From positions 2,523,493 through 2,587,492 of the forward strand of contig NC_133287.1 of NCBI RefSeq assembly GCF_005239225.2: a DNA stretch of 64,000 nucleotides. The letters are read 5' to 3'. Every line of letters begins with the position of its first letter. Within the stretch, counting starts at the first letter, position 1. Position numbers and translations under genes: made by a program. Positions 25,307-35,023 of the stretch are shown piece by piece. Origin of the DNA: Populus alba (lineage: Eukaryota; Streptophyta; Magnoliopsida; Malpighiales; Salicaceae). Below the pieces are notes generated by a model. It had not been told where the DNA came from and did not search any database. It saw only the letters and a program-made list of their open reading frames with translations.

Positions 25307-25600
25307 TCAAAATTCTTTGAAGAGAAAGAAGAATTCAGGCATCCTGGATTTTCTTCGTCTCGTGACACGAATGTAACACAGAACCACTGCAACAATGGCC
25401 ATCAAGAACCCGCCAAGAATCACATCTCCCCCAGCTTCAGACTTATCAGAGTGATGTCTTGCTATCCGCCTGAACCAGGGACCAGCAGGGATTACAACCC
25501 CACCTCCAGATGGTGCCGGACTTGGAGCAGGTGGCTGCGGTAATCCTAACATCGACAGATCAGCTAGCACAACGCTGAGGAGAAGAAGCCTAGCCATCAA
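25307..25600 (-). CDS. Small Pro-rich (AGP-like) membrane protein, 97 aa
   Basis: Single exon. Residues 1-20 form a signal peptide (MMARLLLLSVVLADLSMLGL), followed by QPPAPSPAPSGGG. The alternating Pro-Ala/Ser steps are the sort that are hydroxylated and arabinogalactosylated in AG peptides. A hydrophobic helix at about residues 60-78 (VILGGFLMAIVAVVLCYI) is followed by a basic RVTRRRKSR stretch, which suggests a type I plasma-membrane topology with a short cytosolic tail. A TATAA element 58 bases upstream supports a real gene. I do not recognise a named family. Two ATGs are adjacent at the start; either could be used. Expression evidence would settle whether it is translated. Confidence 0.65.
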   Translation of the reverse strand: MMARLLLLSVVLADLSMLGLPQPPAPSPAPSGGGVVIPAGPWFRRIARHHSDKSEAGGDVILGGFLMAIVAVVLCYIRVTRRRKSRMPEFFFLFKEF

Positions 25601-25657
25601 ATTACTTGATTATTTCTGTGGTAATTCTTAAATATGTGAATGGTAGTCTTGATCTCA

Positions 25658-25664
25658 TTATATA
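25658..25664 (-). promoter_or_regulatory. TATA box of the small Pro-rich gene
   Basis: The minus strand reads TATATAA, 58 bases before the ATG at 25600. That spacing leaves room for a 5' leader of about 30 bases. Confidence 0.5.
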
Positions 25665-26209
25665 TCCATGCACCGAGACAGCTTTAGATTTGGTATTGGC
25701 TGTCAATATAATAAGAGGATATTAGGTAAGCAATGTTTGGTATGAAAAGTGTGGCAGATGACTCCAAATCTTGGCCTGTGGATCTCTAGGCAATATAGGG
25801 AAAGTGCTGCTGGGGGAGGTTTATGTAGGGAGATAGATTAATTCAACCAATCGGGGACTTGAATCGTAGGGAGAAGAGGAATTCCACCATTCGAGGACTT
25901 AGACAGAATGTCATCTGTAATCTTGGGTTTCGAATCCCATTTTTTATCATGTGGGATTAATTTGAAGACATGGATCTGCATGCTGTCTTGGTTCTTTAAT
26001 TATTAGCACTTTCTCGAGGCCTATAATTAATTTATTTTCAATCAAGAGACCATTGTCTCTGTGCTCAATAGAAATCCTGTGTTACTTAATCTGTCTGCTG
26101 TTCTTACATGAGCTTCGACTTGAACCATGCATATGAAAATCTGAAGGAAATGAGTCATGAAACTTGGCTTTGCAATTAAGGCTGCGCTTCTTTTACTTAG
26201 GAGTTTTTA

Positions 26210-26560
26210 TGTTTGCGGTGCAAAAAACACAGTAAGATATTTGTTAACAAATTAAACTGTGTTTTTTTTATTATGAAACCATTAAAAATTAAGTTTAAAA
26301 CATAAATTTTAAGAAGCAGTTTTTATATGTTTTTGTAATTGAATTTTATGAAACTCTGTTTTTTTTGCATTTTAAAAGTATTTTTAAAAAATAATAATTT
26401 TTTTTACTTTAAATTAATATTTTTTTTATGTTTTCAGAATCATTTTAATACGCTTATATCAAAAATTATTTTTAAAAAATAAAAAAAAATTATTTTAATG
26501 CATTTTCAAATAAAAATCACTTTGAAAAACAACGCAACCACACAACTATCCAAACATTTT
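26210..26560. repeat. AT-rich MITE-like element, copy 4
   Basis: The left edge is tgtttgcggtgcaaaaaac and the right edge is aacgcaaccacacaactatc followed by caaacat, again an inverted pair. The interior has aagtatttttaaaaaataat, ttttcagaatcattttaat and tcaaataaaaatcacttt, matching the family order. Confidence 0.6.
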
Positions 26561-26702
26561 ATACATATTTTTTGCTGTACATAAATTTCAACCATAATTT
26601 TTTACCAAATATTTATCTAACTCCAACTAACATACTTTTTGAAAACTTATTTTTTTCAAATCACAGTTACAAAAACTACTTTAAAAACAAACGCACTCTA
26701 AA

Positions 26703-26875
26703 GCAGTGTTTAGTATTATCACGGCTGGTTTTTCTAAGTTTTTTTTTTAATTATTAAAATATTATTTATTTTTTAAATTTTATTTTTTATATTAATATAT
26801 TAAAAAATATAAAAATATATTTTAAAAAATTAAATTTTTAAAACAGGTATTTGTGCGGCGTTCCCCAACACTTGC
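26703..26875. repeat. AT-rich MITE-like element, copy 5
   Basis: It starts cagtgtttagtattatcac and ends gtgcggcgttccccaacact, giving inverted ends of the form AGTGTT...AACACT. The interior is poly-T/poly-A with ttatattaatatattaaaa. It sits about 140 bases from copy 4. Confidence 0.55.
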
Positions 26876-28040
26876 ATAACTAATCTTCGGTTTGAAAATT
26901 GAGTTCCCTTTGTTGGACTGTTAATTTCTTTGCAGAAACTAACCACACGGAAGGTGGCGTGTGGAAAAATTTCCACATCCTAGCCTTTATATAGAAGGGT
27001 AAATTTAGGAGTTACATTTTATCTAAACTATCATTTTGAAAATATTTAGTTAATTAATATATATTATAATTAGTTTTATATGAGTCTCTTTAACAATTTT
27101 ATCTTTGAAAAATTGATTTTTAAAAAATATAATTTATATTTTTGAAAAATCTTTTGTCTTTTTAAACTGTAACAACAAAAATCACCATAATACAAAATAC
27201 ATTTTAAAAGTTTCCACCGGTTTCTATCATTAAGTGTTTGGGGTCAAATTTAGAGAATCAACATAAATTTGAGATTTTTTTATTTTCTAAAAAATATTTT
27301 TTAAAAAAAAATAAAAAATAAAATAATTATAATTTTATAAATTATTTCAAAGAAAATAAATAAAGATAAAGATAAAGATAATCAAATCTGAGAGATTAAA
27401 AAAATTTAATTAAAAAAATAATAAAAAAAAAAAAATAACAATCATAAAAATAAGGATCGAAATTGATATAAAAATTAAATTAAATTAAATTTTAAAAAAT
27501 AAAATTGAAAAAAAAAATTAAAAAAAAAATATATAATATTAAAAATTTAAGAATTCAATTTAATATAATCAGCAAATAATATAATATTTTTAAATTTTTA
27601 CAACTTGTAGAAAGTGTTTTCTATCCAAAATAAATATATATATATATATTTTAAAAATCAAACTAAATTTTTTTTTTTAATTTTTATAATAACAAATAAA
27701 TATAAAAAAAAATTAATTTTAAAAAATTCAATTTTCATTAAACAAACAAACAATTATTGGACAAGCAGGTCGGCAGTCAAAGTTTTCGGCTTTTTTTCAT
27801 TTTCTTTTTTTAAGCGCTAGTTCTCAGACACAACAAAAAGCTAGCATAAGCAGCTCAGAAATAAATAAACTGATAATTTTGCACTTTATGTTGAACATGC
27901 TGACTTGCATTTATACGTTGAACCACACAGTAGATGATACAGTGTGAATTTTCAAACTCTAAACTAATGTTCCTGCAAAAATTAGCTAAATCAACCTTCA
28001 TAATTTATGAATAATTCTGTAATCAGAAGCACTAGAAGGG
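26876..28040. other. Extremely AT-rich intergenic DNA
   Basis: 27000-27720 is close to pure A/T with small dispersed repeats such as (ataaag)n near 27358-27380 and a short (TA)n at 27633-27650. No gene is visible. The last 250 bases are the 3' flank of the bHLH gene. Confidence 0.6.
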
Positions 28041-28043
28041 TCT

Positions 28044-29162
28044 CTATATGCCTTTGATGATCTGTGTCAACAGTTCCTTGGTCTGCTGAACTGTGAGAGT
28101 ATCGCCGAAAGCACCCTGAAATCACATAACATTTGAGCTTAGAAGACAGAAAAACTAACGAAAAGTACTTAGAACACAGACAAGGTACATCAGAAACACA
28201 CAATTATTGGAGCAATCTCTTTCTGTTTTATCCTCTTTTTGTTTGTAAATGCAGGAACCATGCTGGTGTTCTTAGCCTGCTATAAATAACAAGGTAGCCT
28301 CACATGTACGTAGCCTTACAAGAACCTCTACCTTGCTATAAAACCAGTCACCTGTCATGGAGGTGCAGAGGGCATCTACTAAAACAAATGACTCTAGATT
28401 TTGGTCCATACCTCAACACAGGCTGTAACAAGCATTGCTCCTTTAGAGGTAGTGACATTGCTGTCAATGAGTTCCAAGCCAAAGCAAGCCATTTTCTCCA
28501 TCAATCTAGCGAACCCGCCTCTCTTCTTCTCCAAGATAATCTTGATCCAGAGCTTATCCCCTTCGATGCTAGTCACCTGAACATCTTCCTGCAAATATCA
28601 ACAGAACCAAACAAACGCAAGTTAAGGCTAGAAAAATTACATTAGCAGCTTTTTTAGACTGGTGAGAAAAGTTGTATTGAAGTTTTTTTCAATAAAACCT
28701 CAATCCCGCACTGCTTCATTTCCTCAGAAGCATCAATCTCATTAACCCTGGTCTTGAATTCCTCTTCCGACGATGATGCTTCCATTTCTTGAAGCATGTC
28801 AGTAAGAGCCTCCACATTTTTCTTCAGCTCTTGGATGTAAGTGATTGCATCCTCAATTATGGTGCCCTTGTTCATCTAAAAAACAGCCCAGGATTTCATT
28901 AGCAAATCACCATTAACAACACATGATCATGTCAAGAAAATAAAATCAAGATTAGGGTAGTTACATTTGTGATAATAGGGACTAGTGCACGCAATGTCAA
29001 GAGCCTGTTACTCAGCTTCTCTCTTCTCCTTCTTTCTGCATGAAGGTTCTTTGATTTGTAACCAGCTGTATCATCATAGCTAGTCCTTTTCCGGCCCATC
29101 CTCCCCCAACAACTGCCTTCTTGACCAGCTAATCCTAACTCATTCATGGCTAAGTATTTCAT
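28044..29162 (-). CDS. DYT1: bHLH transcription factor, DYT1-like (exons 28965..29162, 28699..28875, 28412..28588, 28044..28115)
   Basis: Four exons, all joined in phase 0 with GT-AG sites, give 207 residues, the length I recall for Arabidopsis DYT1. The bHLH basic region reads KSKNLHAERRRREKL with the H-E-R DNA contacts (H, E and R of HAERRR). Helix 1 is LSNRLLTLRALVPIITN, ending exactly at the exon 1/2 junction; helix 2 is MNKGTIIEDAITYIQELKKN. After a short acidic linker the C-terminal domain reads WIKIILEKKRGGFARLMEKM, then GLELIDSNVTTSKGAMLVTA, the ACT-like BIF dimerisation domain seen in DYT1. DYT1 acts in the anther tapetum upstream of AMS and MS1, as a heterodimer with bHLH10/89/91. 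I chose the ATG at 29162 (MKYLAMNEL): an upstream ATG at 29249 lies too close to the TATA box, and the intervening SLSLSLTW comes from a CT repeat. Confidence 0.88.
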
Positions 29163-29267
29163 TGTCATGACAAGAGGTACTGACCAAGTGAGAGAGAGAG
29201 AGAGAGGATGAACTTCTGGATCAATACTACAATCTACAACTAAGGACATTAGTCGTGTTCTTGGCTA

Positions 29268-29275
29268 CTTATAAA
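29268..29275 (-). promoter_or_regulatory. TATA box of the DYT1-like gene
   Basis: The minus strand reads TTTATAAG about 106 bases before the chosen ATG. It would start transcription near 29240, downstream of the first in-frame ATG at 29249, which argues for translation from 29162 or 29168. Confidence 0.55.
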
Positions 29276-29320
29276 GCAGTTACTCACACAAGTGAGAAAC
29301 AGAATCTCTGTTGCTTTAAT

Positions 29321-29375
<55 letters not shown>

Positions 29376-29384
29376 GGGAGAGAA
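29321..29384. repeat. (TG)n(AG)n compound microsatellite in the DYT1-like promoter
   Basis: About nine TG units run straight into some twenty AG units, with two GGG interruptions. It begins about 45 bases upstream of the TATA box. A second, shorter (GAGA) tract lies in the leader at 29191-29206. GA/CT tracts near plant promoters can bind BPC/BBR proteins; any role here is inferred. Confidence 0.85.
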
Positions 29385-29389
29385 TATGG

Positions 29390-30380
29390 TTAGTTGCATG
29401 CAATTTGCCAATATTCTTTTTTTATTTTTTTTGTTATAAAATTCTTTCGATTGAGAACCAAGAAACATAACAACGTGGTAATTTCAACTCAAACAAAAAT
29501 ATTCTAGTATTAATCCGAGTTAATTATTTTTACTAAAATCATGTTTTTCTTTTGAAAAAATTATTTATACTATTGGATTTAATCGAGTTAATCAAATTAT
29601 TATTATATTTTCAGGATTAATAACTTAATTTGTAATGTTTGTAATAATACAAAAAGTGTGAATAGAACGAAGGAGACAATATTGTGTCCTATTGAAGGAC
29701 AGTTTTGTTGTCAAAAGTGTGCTTGGCCACGCTAAAGATGTGTTAAGGGGTGATGTTGTGTACCAAACAGATGCCAGAAACCAAATATTGAATCACGTTA
29801 AAGCTTTTTATTATTATTATTATTATTAATATCAAATATGAACATATAGTTAAAGGAATACACATGTGCAAAACAGGTAACAGAAATATATATGTAATTT
29901 TTTTATTAAAAATCAAATATGAACATATCAATCTATAAAAAAAAAAAAAATCTTTTATTTAATTAAACTGAACTTACCCGTAATTTTCAATAAGGAAAAA
30001 AGACATATAACATTATGTTAAACTTTTATTTATTTATTTAATAATATTTCCTCAACAATTATATTTATTATGCATTAATATATATATATATATATGAATT
30101 TATTTATTATGATATATTGAATTTTAATATTCTTATATCACTTTTATTATGCCTAATGCAGGCGTTAAAAACACTATTATATTTGAAAAAGAAAAAATAA
30201 TAATCTCAAAACAGAGTCTATGAGTATCAGTTGGGTTTGTATAAAATCACACGCCTACTAGTACAGGGTTAGGCCCAAGACATCGAACGACAAATCATTC
30301 CAAGTGCATAAAGAACGACAAGTCATGCATGAATCATAAGGGGACATCTTAAACCCTACGAACCACACAACAGTGTCATT
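29390..30380. other. Intergenic region between the bHLH and PPR genes
   Basis: AT-rich with (ATT)n at 29809-29827, poly-A at 29937-29952 and (TA)n at 30080-30097. The last 150 bases are GC-richer and should hold the promoter and leader of the first PPR gene. No gene seen. Confidence 0.5.
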
Positions 30381-30425
30381 TTCACTTTGACTCCCAGGCC
30401 CCAGCCTCTCCATAACCCAAAAACT

Positions 30426-31571
30426 ATGTCGGCTTTATCCCGCCTTTTCCGCAGCACATTCTCCACCGCCACCTCCGCCGCAGCAACCGAAAATACCATC
30501 GTCAGATCACTCTCTAACGAAGTTTTCAGAGAACGCAGCCTCAAACGTCTTGTTGAAAAATTCAAAAAAGCTTCCGAAAATGAGAGGTTTCGAACTAAAA
30601 GTGCCATTTACAAAGACACCGTGCGCCGCCTCGCAGCTGCCAAAAAGTTTCGCTACGTAGAAGAGATTCTAGAGAACCAGAAGCAGTATCAGGACATGTC
30701 GAAAGAAGGTTTTAATGCTCGTTTGATTTCTCTTTATGGTTCATCGGCCATGTTCGATAATGCGCGCAAGGTGTTTGATGAAATGCTCGAAAGAAAATGT
30801 GCCCGGACGGTGCTGTCTTTCAATGCGCTGTTGGGGGCTTGTGTTAATTCGAAGAAGTTTGATGAAGTTGATGGTTTATTTAGAGGGTTATCGGAGGAGT
30901 TAGAGATTGAACCGGATTTGGTTTCGTATAACACGGTCATGAAGGCCTTTTGCGAGAAGGGTTCGTTGGATTCGGCTGTTTCGTTGCTAGATGAGATTGA
31001 GAAGAAGGGTTTGAAGCCTGATTTGATTACTTTTAATACGCTCTTAAATGGGCTTTATGCGAATGGAAGATTTGATGCTGGGGAGAGGATTTGGCAGCGA
31101 ATGAAGGAAAAGAATGTTAAGCCTGATGGCAGGAGTTATAATGAGAAGTTGCTTGGATTGGCATTGGAGAAGAGAATGAAAGATGCGACTAAGGTTGTTG
31201 AAGAAATGAAGAGCGAGGGGATTGGATTTGATATCTTTAGTTACAATGCTTTGATTAGAGGGTTTGTTAATGAGGGTGATTTGGAGGAAGCCAAGGGTTG
31301 GTATGGTGAGATAAGGAAATCTGATATTAAACCAGATAAATTGACTTTTAAGACATTGATTCCTTTCGTTGTTGAGAAGGGTGATGTTGCCTTTGCCTTT
31401 GATCTTTGCAAGGATGCTCTCTCTAGCAAGTTGGCTGTTAAGGAGGCACTGATACAACCTGTGCTGGATGCATTGGCTAAGGAGTCAAAGATCAACGAAG
31501 CAAAGGAGCTTGTGGAACTCAGCAAGGCACGTCGTTCCGATTCTTTAAAGTTGACATTGCCTTCAATATAG
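30426..31571 (+). CDS. P-class pentatricopeptide repeat protein, mitochondrial rPPR3-like, copy 1
   Basis: Intronless, 381 residues. The N-terminus MSALSRLFRSTFSTATSAA is rich in Ser, Arg and Ala with no acids, a typical mitochondrial presequence. From about residue 85 there are seven to eight P-type repeats of 35 residues. Clear ones start LVSYNTVMKAFCEKGSLDSA, LITFNTLLNGLYANGRFDAG and IFSYNALIRGFVNEGDLEEA. There is no E or DYW extension, so editing deaminase activity is not expected. The closest family I recognise is the Arabidopsis At1g55890/At3g13150/At3g13160 group; At1g55890 and At3g13160 are reported as structural rPPR proteins of the mitochondrial ribosome small subunit. I chose ATG 30426 over 30387 because it starts the presequence directly. 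It is a tandem paralogue of the gene at 33902. Confidence 0.92.
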   Translation: MSALSRLFRSTFSTATSAAATENTIVRSLSNEVFRERSLKRLVEKFKKASENERFRTKSAIYKDTVRRLAAAKKFRYVEEILENQKQYQDMSKEGFNARLISLYGSSAMFDNARKVFDEMLERKCARTVLSFNALLGACVNSKKFDEVDGLFRGLSEELEIEPDLVSYNTVMKAFCEKGSLDSAVSLLDEIEKKGLKPDLITFNTLLNGLYANGRFDAGERIWQRMKEKNVKPDGRSYNEKLLGLALEKRMKDATKVVEEMKSEGIGFDIFSYNALIRGFVNEGDLEEAKGWYGEIRKSDIKPDKLTFKTLIPFVVEKGDVAFAFDLCKDALSSKLAVKEALIQPVLDALAKESKINEAKELVELSKARRSDSLKLTLPSI

Positions 31572-32319
31572 GCATGCAATTGCCTCTCTGGTTTCGTTTT
31601 TTCAGCTGTTGAGAAGAGAAGGATTTTATGGAGCTTTCGCCGTTAAATAATTCCAAACATCTTATAGCTTGATCAGTGGCACTCCACACTTTCTTTCTTA
31701 GTTCGGTTGTCTTTATTTTCTAGTGGTAGTCAATCTATGCTCTAAATTGTCATTGAAATTTTATAGCTTTGCTTTCATTTCTATGTCAAGTTTTTATTGC
31801 CGAATTAGTACGTGTTCTTAAGTTTATTCTTAAGTGAGCCAAATTGAAAATTTCCGTCTTCAAAGTTTGAGTTTTTTATTCTTCTTTTGGAATCACCTTA
31901 TTGTGGGAAAGACTCATTGTATAAATGGATGTAATCTTGAAAAAATATGCAACCTTTTCACATTTGAAACTGCTTTCAGAGATGGTTGCCTGTCAATAAC
32001 AATATCCTTGCTTATGTGACTCAAATATAGACGGTTAAAAAGTACGTGGCAGGTGAGATTCTGCCAGCCTCTGGCAAAGTAACCTCCCTTGTGACTTCAC
32101 CTGAGGTACATTCAACGGAGATTATGGGTACAAGTCCTACCCTTGATTCTTGGGATAGCTTGTAAATTTCTTACTTCCTTTTATAGCACACTTGTTGTAA
32201 GGCTTAAATGATTTTTAAAAAAATATATATTATTTTAATATATTTCTAAATAAAAATTATTTTAAATTATAATCATTATTACAATTCTAAAAATATCATA
32301 AAAAACATGCTTTTTAATT

Positions 32320-32320
<1 letters not shown>

Positions 32321-32355
<35 letters not shown>
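32321..32355. repeat. (TA)n(CA)n compound microsatellite
   Basis: About twelve TA units run into five to six CA units and stop exactly at a CTAG. It is the mirror image of the arrangement at 62828-62845. Confidence 0.85.
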
Positions 32356-32358
<3 letters not shown>

Positions 32359-32810
32359 GATTGGTGGCCCTTGATAAATTATTATTTTTAATGTAGAAAA
32401 ATAAAAGAGCATATGCTTTTAAACTGTTTTATAAAATAAAAAAATAATTACAAATCAAAATATTAATACATACATTTAGTTAAATAAATTATATATACTA
32501 AAAAATAAATAGTAAAAAAAGGTTATTAATACTTATTAAAAATTAAAAATAAAAAGTTAAAAGATAAATATCAATTAAAATACATGGTCTCGTAAAACAA
32601 ACTAACTAACTAATTAAAATATAAGGGAAACAAATATTATGCATAGTAATATTAGAAAAATATATTATAATTTTACTTGAAAAGCATTTAAAATATATAT
32701 TTCAATTAGTCTCAATTAAAATTAAAATACGCATCAAACTCATATATTTAATAAATTCATTTAGAAAAGAAAATTCTAAAGCAAAAACAAAAACCAGTGT
32801 GTTAGCAAAA
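32356..32810 (-). mobile_element. Possible degraded Helitron, 3' end on the minus strand
   Basis: On the minus strand the sequence GGGCCACCAATCTAG runs into (TG)n(TA)n. The intact element at 61255-62831 ends GGGTACCAAGGCTAG followed by (TG)n. The shared GGG..ACCAA..CTAG end and the same microsatellite neighbour suggest one family. The hairpin is mostly lost here, and the 5' limit given is only a guess based on the AT-rich body. Confidence 0.35.
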
Positions 32811-33277
32811 GCCCCTTGCCAGAGTTACTCAACTACGAGAATTAACTTCAATATTAATACATATAAGGATGTTGATAATTTGATTAAAAGGAAGAACTCC
32901 CTTCTTAAAATTAATTACTCATTGTAATGATATCCATATTATATTGCAGATTCTTACGACTGGCTTTTGGAACTCTCAAAGAATCGGTATTCCACTCTAG
33001 GTTATCTTTGCAAAGATCCCTTCTTGGTATTTTGTTGCAGGCATTTCCCATTGCTTGGAAATTTACTGGAAGCTTAAGCTATTTATGTGATGTATACTTT
33101 GTGACCTTCGGAGAAGAATCTCAATAAGCTGTGAAATCTGTTCACAATACGAACTCAAATTAGAGAATATAGAACAAAGATCTCAGAAAGCTTTCACAAT
33201 CCAAACATGTTGATAGCTTACCGCATGAAGACCAAGTTCGCTAGATTCAACAAGAACCCATAGCTAGAGGCGAATAG

Positions 33278-33616
33278 GTCGCTGACCGACTCGGTGATCA
33301 ATTTACGTCCATCCTTGAAGCAATAACCTTCTATCCCATCTTCAAAAGAGGAATCGATCGCTGTGGGCTAGAATTCTTGACCTGGGTTTTCGAGGCCTCT
33401 AGAGAAGGTCTTTTAAGGTGTTTGTCTCACGACATGAAGGCTTGTGCAGAGGCCTGTGGCCGCAATGATATGGTTCTCGTTGTCGTCTTGTAGGTCTGGC
33501 TGCGACAACATGCTTCCAAGCAAGCGAGGAAGATGAACTTGGAGCTCAACCTTCAAATAAAAGAACAAACCGAAGGAGAAATTTTACAGCCTCGAGTGTT
33601 TGAACAACCAAACTAG
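33278..33616 (+). pseudogene. Unrecognised decayed coding sequence
   Basis: One frame stays open from 33278 to 33490 and again from 33494 to a TAG at 33614, broken only by TAG at 33491. Another TAG sits at 33275. It reads QFTSILEAITFYPIFKRGID, then LEFLTWVFEASREGLLRCLS, HDMKACAEACGRNDMVLVVV and, after the stop, VWLRQHASKQARKMNLELNL. Balanced composition, a plausible helical peptide and GC content well above the flanks suggest a former exon. I do not recognise the family. It starts about 1.7 kb after PPR copy 1 and ends 286 bases before PPR copy 2, on the same strand. It could also be a chance open stretch. Confidence 0.35.
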
Positions 33617-33901
33617 AATTAAAGGGTCTGTGTTTTTTTGTGAATTAGGGAAGGTGGGTTCTCTCTCTCTCGCATGAGGAGAGAGAATTGTTGACATTAA
33701 GAATCAAGAATGGGATTGATTGATAAGAATCGGAATTGTTGGGGGACTTAATTGGTATGATCGACGGGTGGGGATCCAAATGAGACATGCATATAGTACG
33801 AGGGGCAGATTTTTCCTTTCCCCTTTTGGTTTTAACACCAACCATTACTAGCAGAGAGGTCTTGAACCCCTTTCTCTCAGTAAGCTCAAACAAAACCCAA
33901 A

Positions 33902-35023
33902 ATGAGCAAATCGTCCTCTGCCTGTGGCCGCCTCCATGGCATCTTCAAAAGATCTCCCTCCTTCAGACCGCCGGCCGCCGCAACCGCGACCAAAAAAAGA
34001 GGCACACTCGAGAAAATGGTAAGCAGGTTCAAGAAATGCTCAGAGTCCAGTTCATTCCGGTCCCGCTACGACATATATGCGATCACCGTCAAACGCTTAA
34101 TCAAATACAATCGACTCTCCATGATCAACGAGATCCTTGACCACCAAAAGAACTTCCCTGATATGACAGATGAGACCTTCACTGCGCATCTCATTTATTT
34201 ATATGGGAAAGCCGGCATGTTTGATGACGCCCGCAAACTGTTTGATGAAATGCCCGATTTAAAATGCCCTCGCACAGTTTTCTCATTTAATGCCTTGTTA
34301 TTGGCGTGTATTAATGCACGCAGGTTTGATGAGATTAAAAAACTTCTTGCAGATTTTAGATCTGAGCTGGGAATAACTTTTGACGTGGTTTCTTACAGTA
34401 TTGCTATTAATGGCTTCTGCAAGATGGGTGATTTGGTGTCCGCTGAAATGGTGTTTGATGAAATGATAAAGAGTGATGTAGAGCCGAACTTGATCACGTT
34501 TAATACGCTTTTAAATGGGTTTTATTTGAATGGCAAGTTTGCTGACGGAGAGAGGATTTGGAGTCGCATGGTGGAAATGAATGTTGTGCCTGATGTAAGA
34601 AGTTATAATGCAAAGTTGCATGCTTTGGCGTTGGAGAACAAAATGAAAGAAGCTGTTGAAGTAGTTGAGGAAATTAGAGATAAGGGGTTTGAGCTAGATG
34701 TGTTTAGTTTCAATGCTTTGATTAGAGGATTTATTAATGGTGAGGATTTGGAAGAAGCTAAGCAGTGGTATGGTGAGATGAGGAGGCATGGTTGCGAGCC
34801 GAATAGGGTGACTTTTCAGTTTTTGATTCCCTTTCTTTGCGAGAAGGGTGATGTTGGTTTTGCTGTTGAGATTTGTGAGGAAATTTTTGACAAAAAGTGG
34901 CATGCAAGAGCAGAAGTATTGCAGCTTGTGGTTAATAGATTGGTTATGGAGGCTAAGATCCAAGATGCAGAAAAGCTCGTGCAAGATGGAAAGAAACACA
35001 AATATGAACTTCTCTTGCCATGA
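33902..35023 (+). CDS. P-class pentatricopeptide repeat protein, mitochondrial rPPR3-like, copy 2
   Basis: Intronless, 373 residues, ending TGA. The N-terminus MSKSSSACGRLHGIFKRSPS is Ser/Arg/Lys-rich and fits organelle import, most likely mitochondria. It aligns with the upstream paralogue along its whole length, for example LITFNTLLNGFYLNGKFADG against LITFNTLLNGLYANGRFDAG, and VFSFNALIRGFINGEDLEEA against IFSYNALIRGFVNEGDLEEA. Seven to eight P-type repeats and no E/DYW domain. The two copies differ at many positions, including repeat residues 5 and 35 that set RNA preference in P-class proteins, so they may no longer be interchangeable. Same-strand tandem order repeats the At3g13150/At3g13160 arrangement of Arabidopsis. 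Confidence 0.92.
   Translation: MSKSSSACGRLHGIFKRSPSFRPPAAATATKKRGTLEKMVSRFKKCSESSSFRSRYDIYAITVKRLIKYNRLSMINEILDHQKNFPDMTDETFTAHLIYLYGKAGMFDDARKLFDEMPDLKCPRTVFSFNALLLACINARRFDEIKKLLADFRSELGITFDVVSYSIAINGFCKMGDLVSAEMVFDEMIKSDVEPNLITFNTLLNGFYLNGKFADGERIWSRMVEMNVVPDVRSYNAKLHALALENKMKEAVEVVEEIRDKGFELDVFSFNALIRGFINGEDLEEAKQWYGEMRRHGCEPNRVTFQFLIPFLCEKGDVGFAVEICEEIFDKKWHARAEVLQLVVNRLVMEAKIQDAEKLVQDGKKHKYELLLP

Larger units (their letters stand above)
31572..33270. other. Intergenic region between the two PPR genes
   Basis: The first 250 bases are the likely 3' UTR. 32200-32760 is extremely AT-rich, with a (TA)n(CA)n tract at 32321-32355 and a Helitron-like end next to it. No conserved gene is visible before the decayed ORF at 33278. 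Confidence 0.5.

Noticed and set aside
25920..25945. gggtttcgaatccca resembling a tRNA T-arm
   Set aside because: The loop and stem lengths are wrong, and no D-arm, anticodon stem or acceptor stem can be folded around it.
28304..28645. Plus-strand ORF of 113 residues
   Set aside because: Antisense to exon 3 of the bHLH gene; no family features.
31044..31579. Minus-strand ORFs over the first PPR gene
   Set aside because: Antisense shadows of a clear PPR coding region; they contain no domain.
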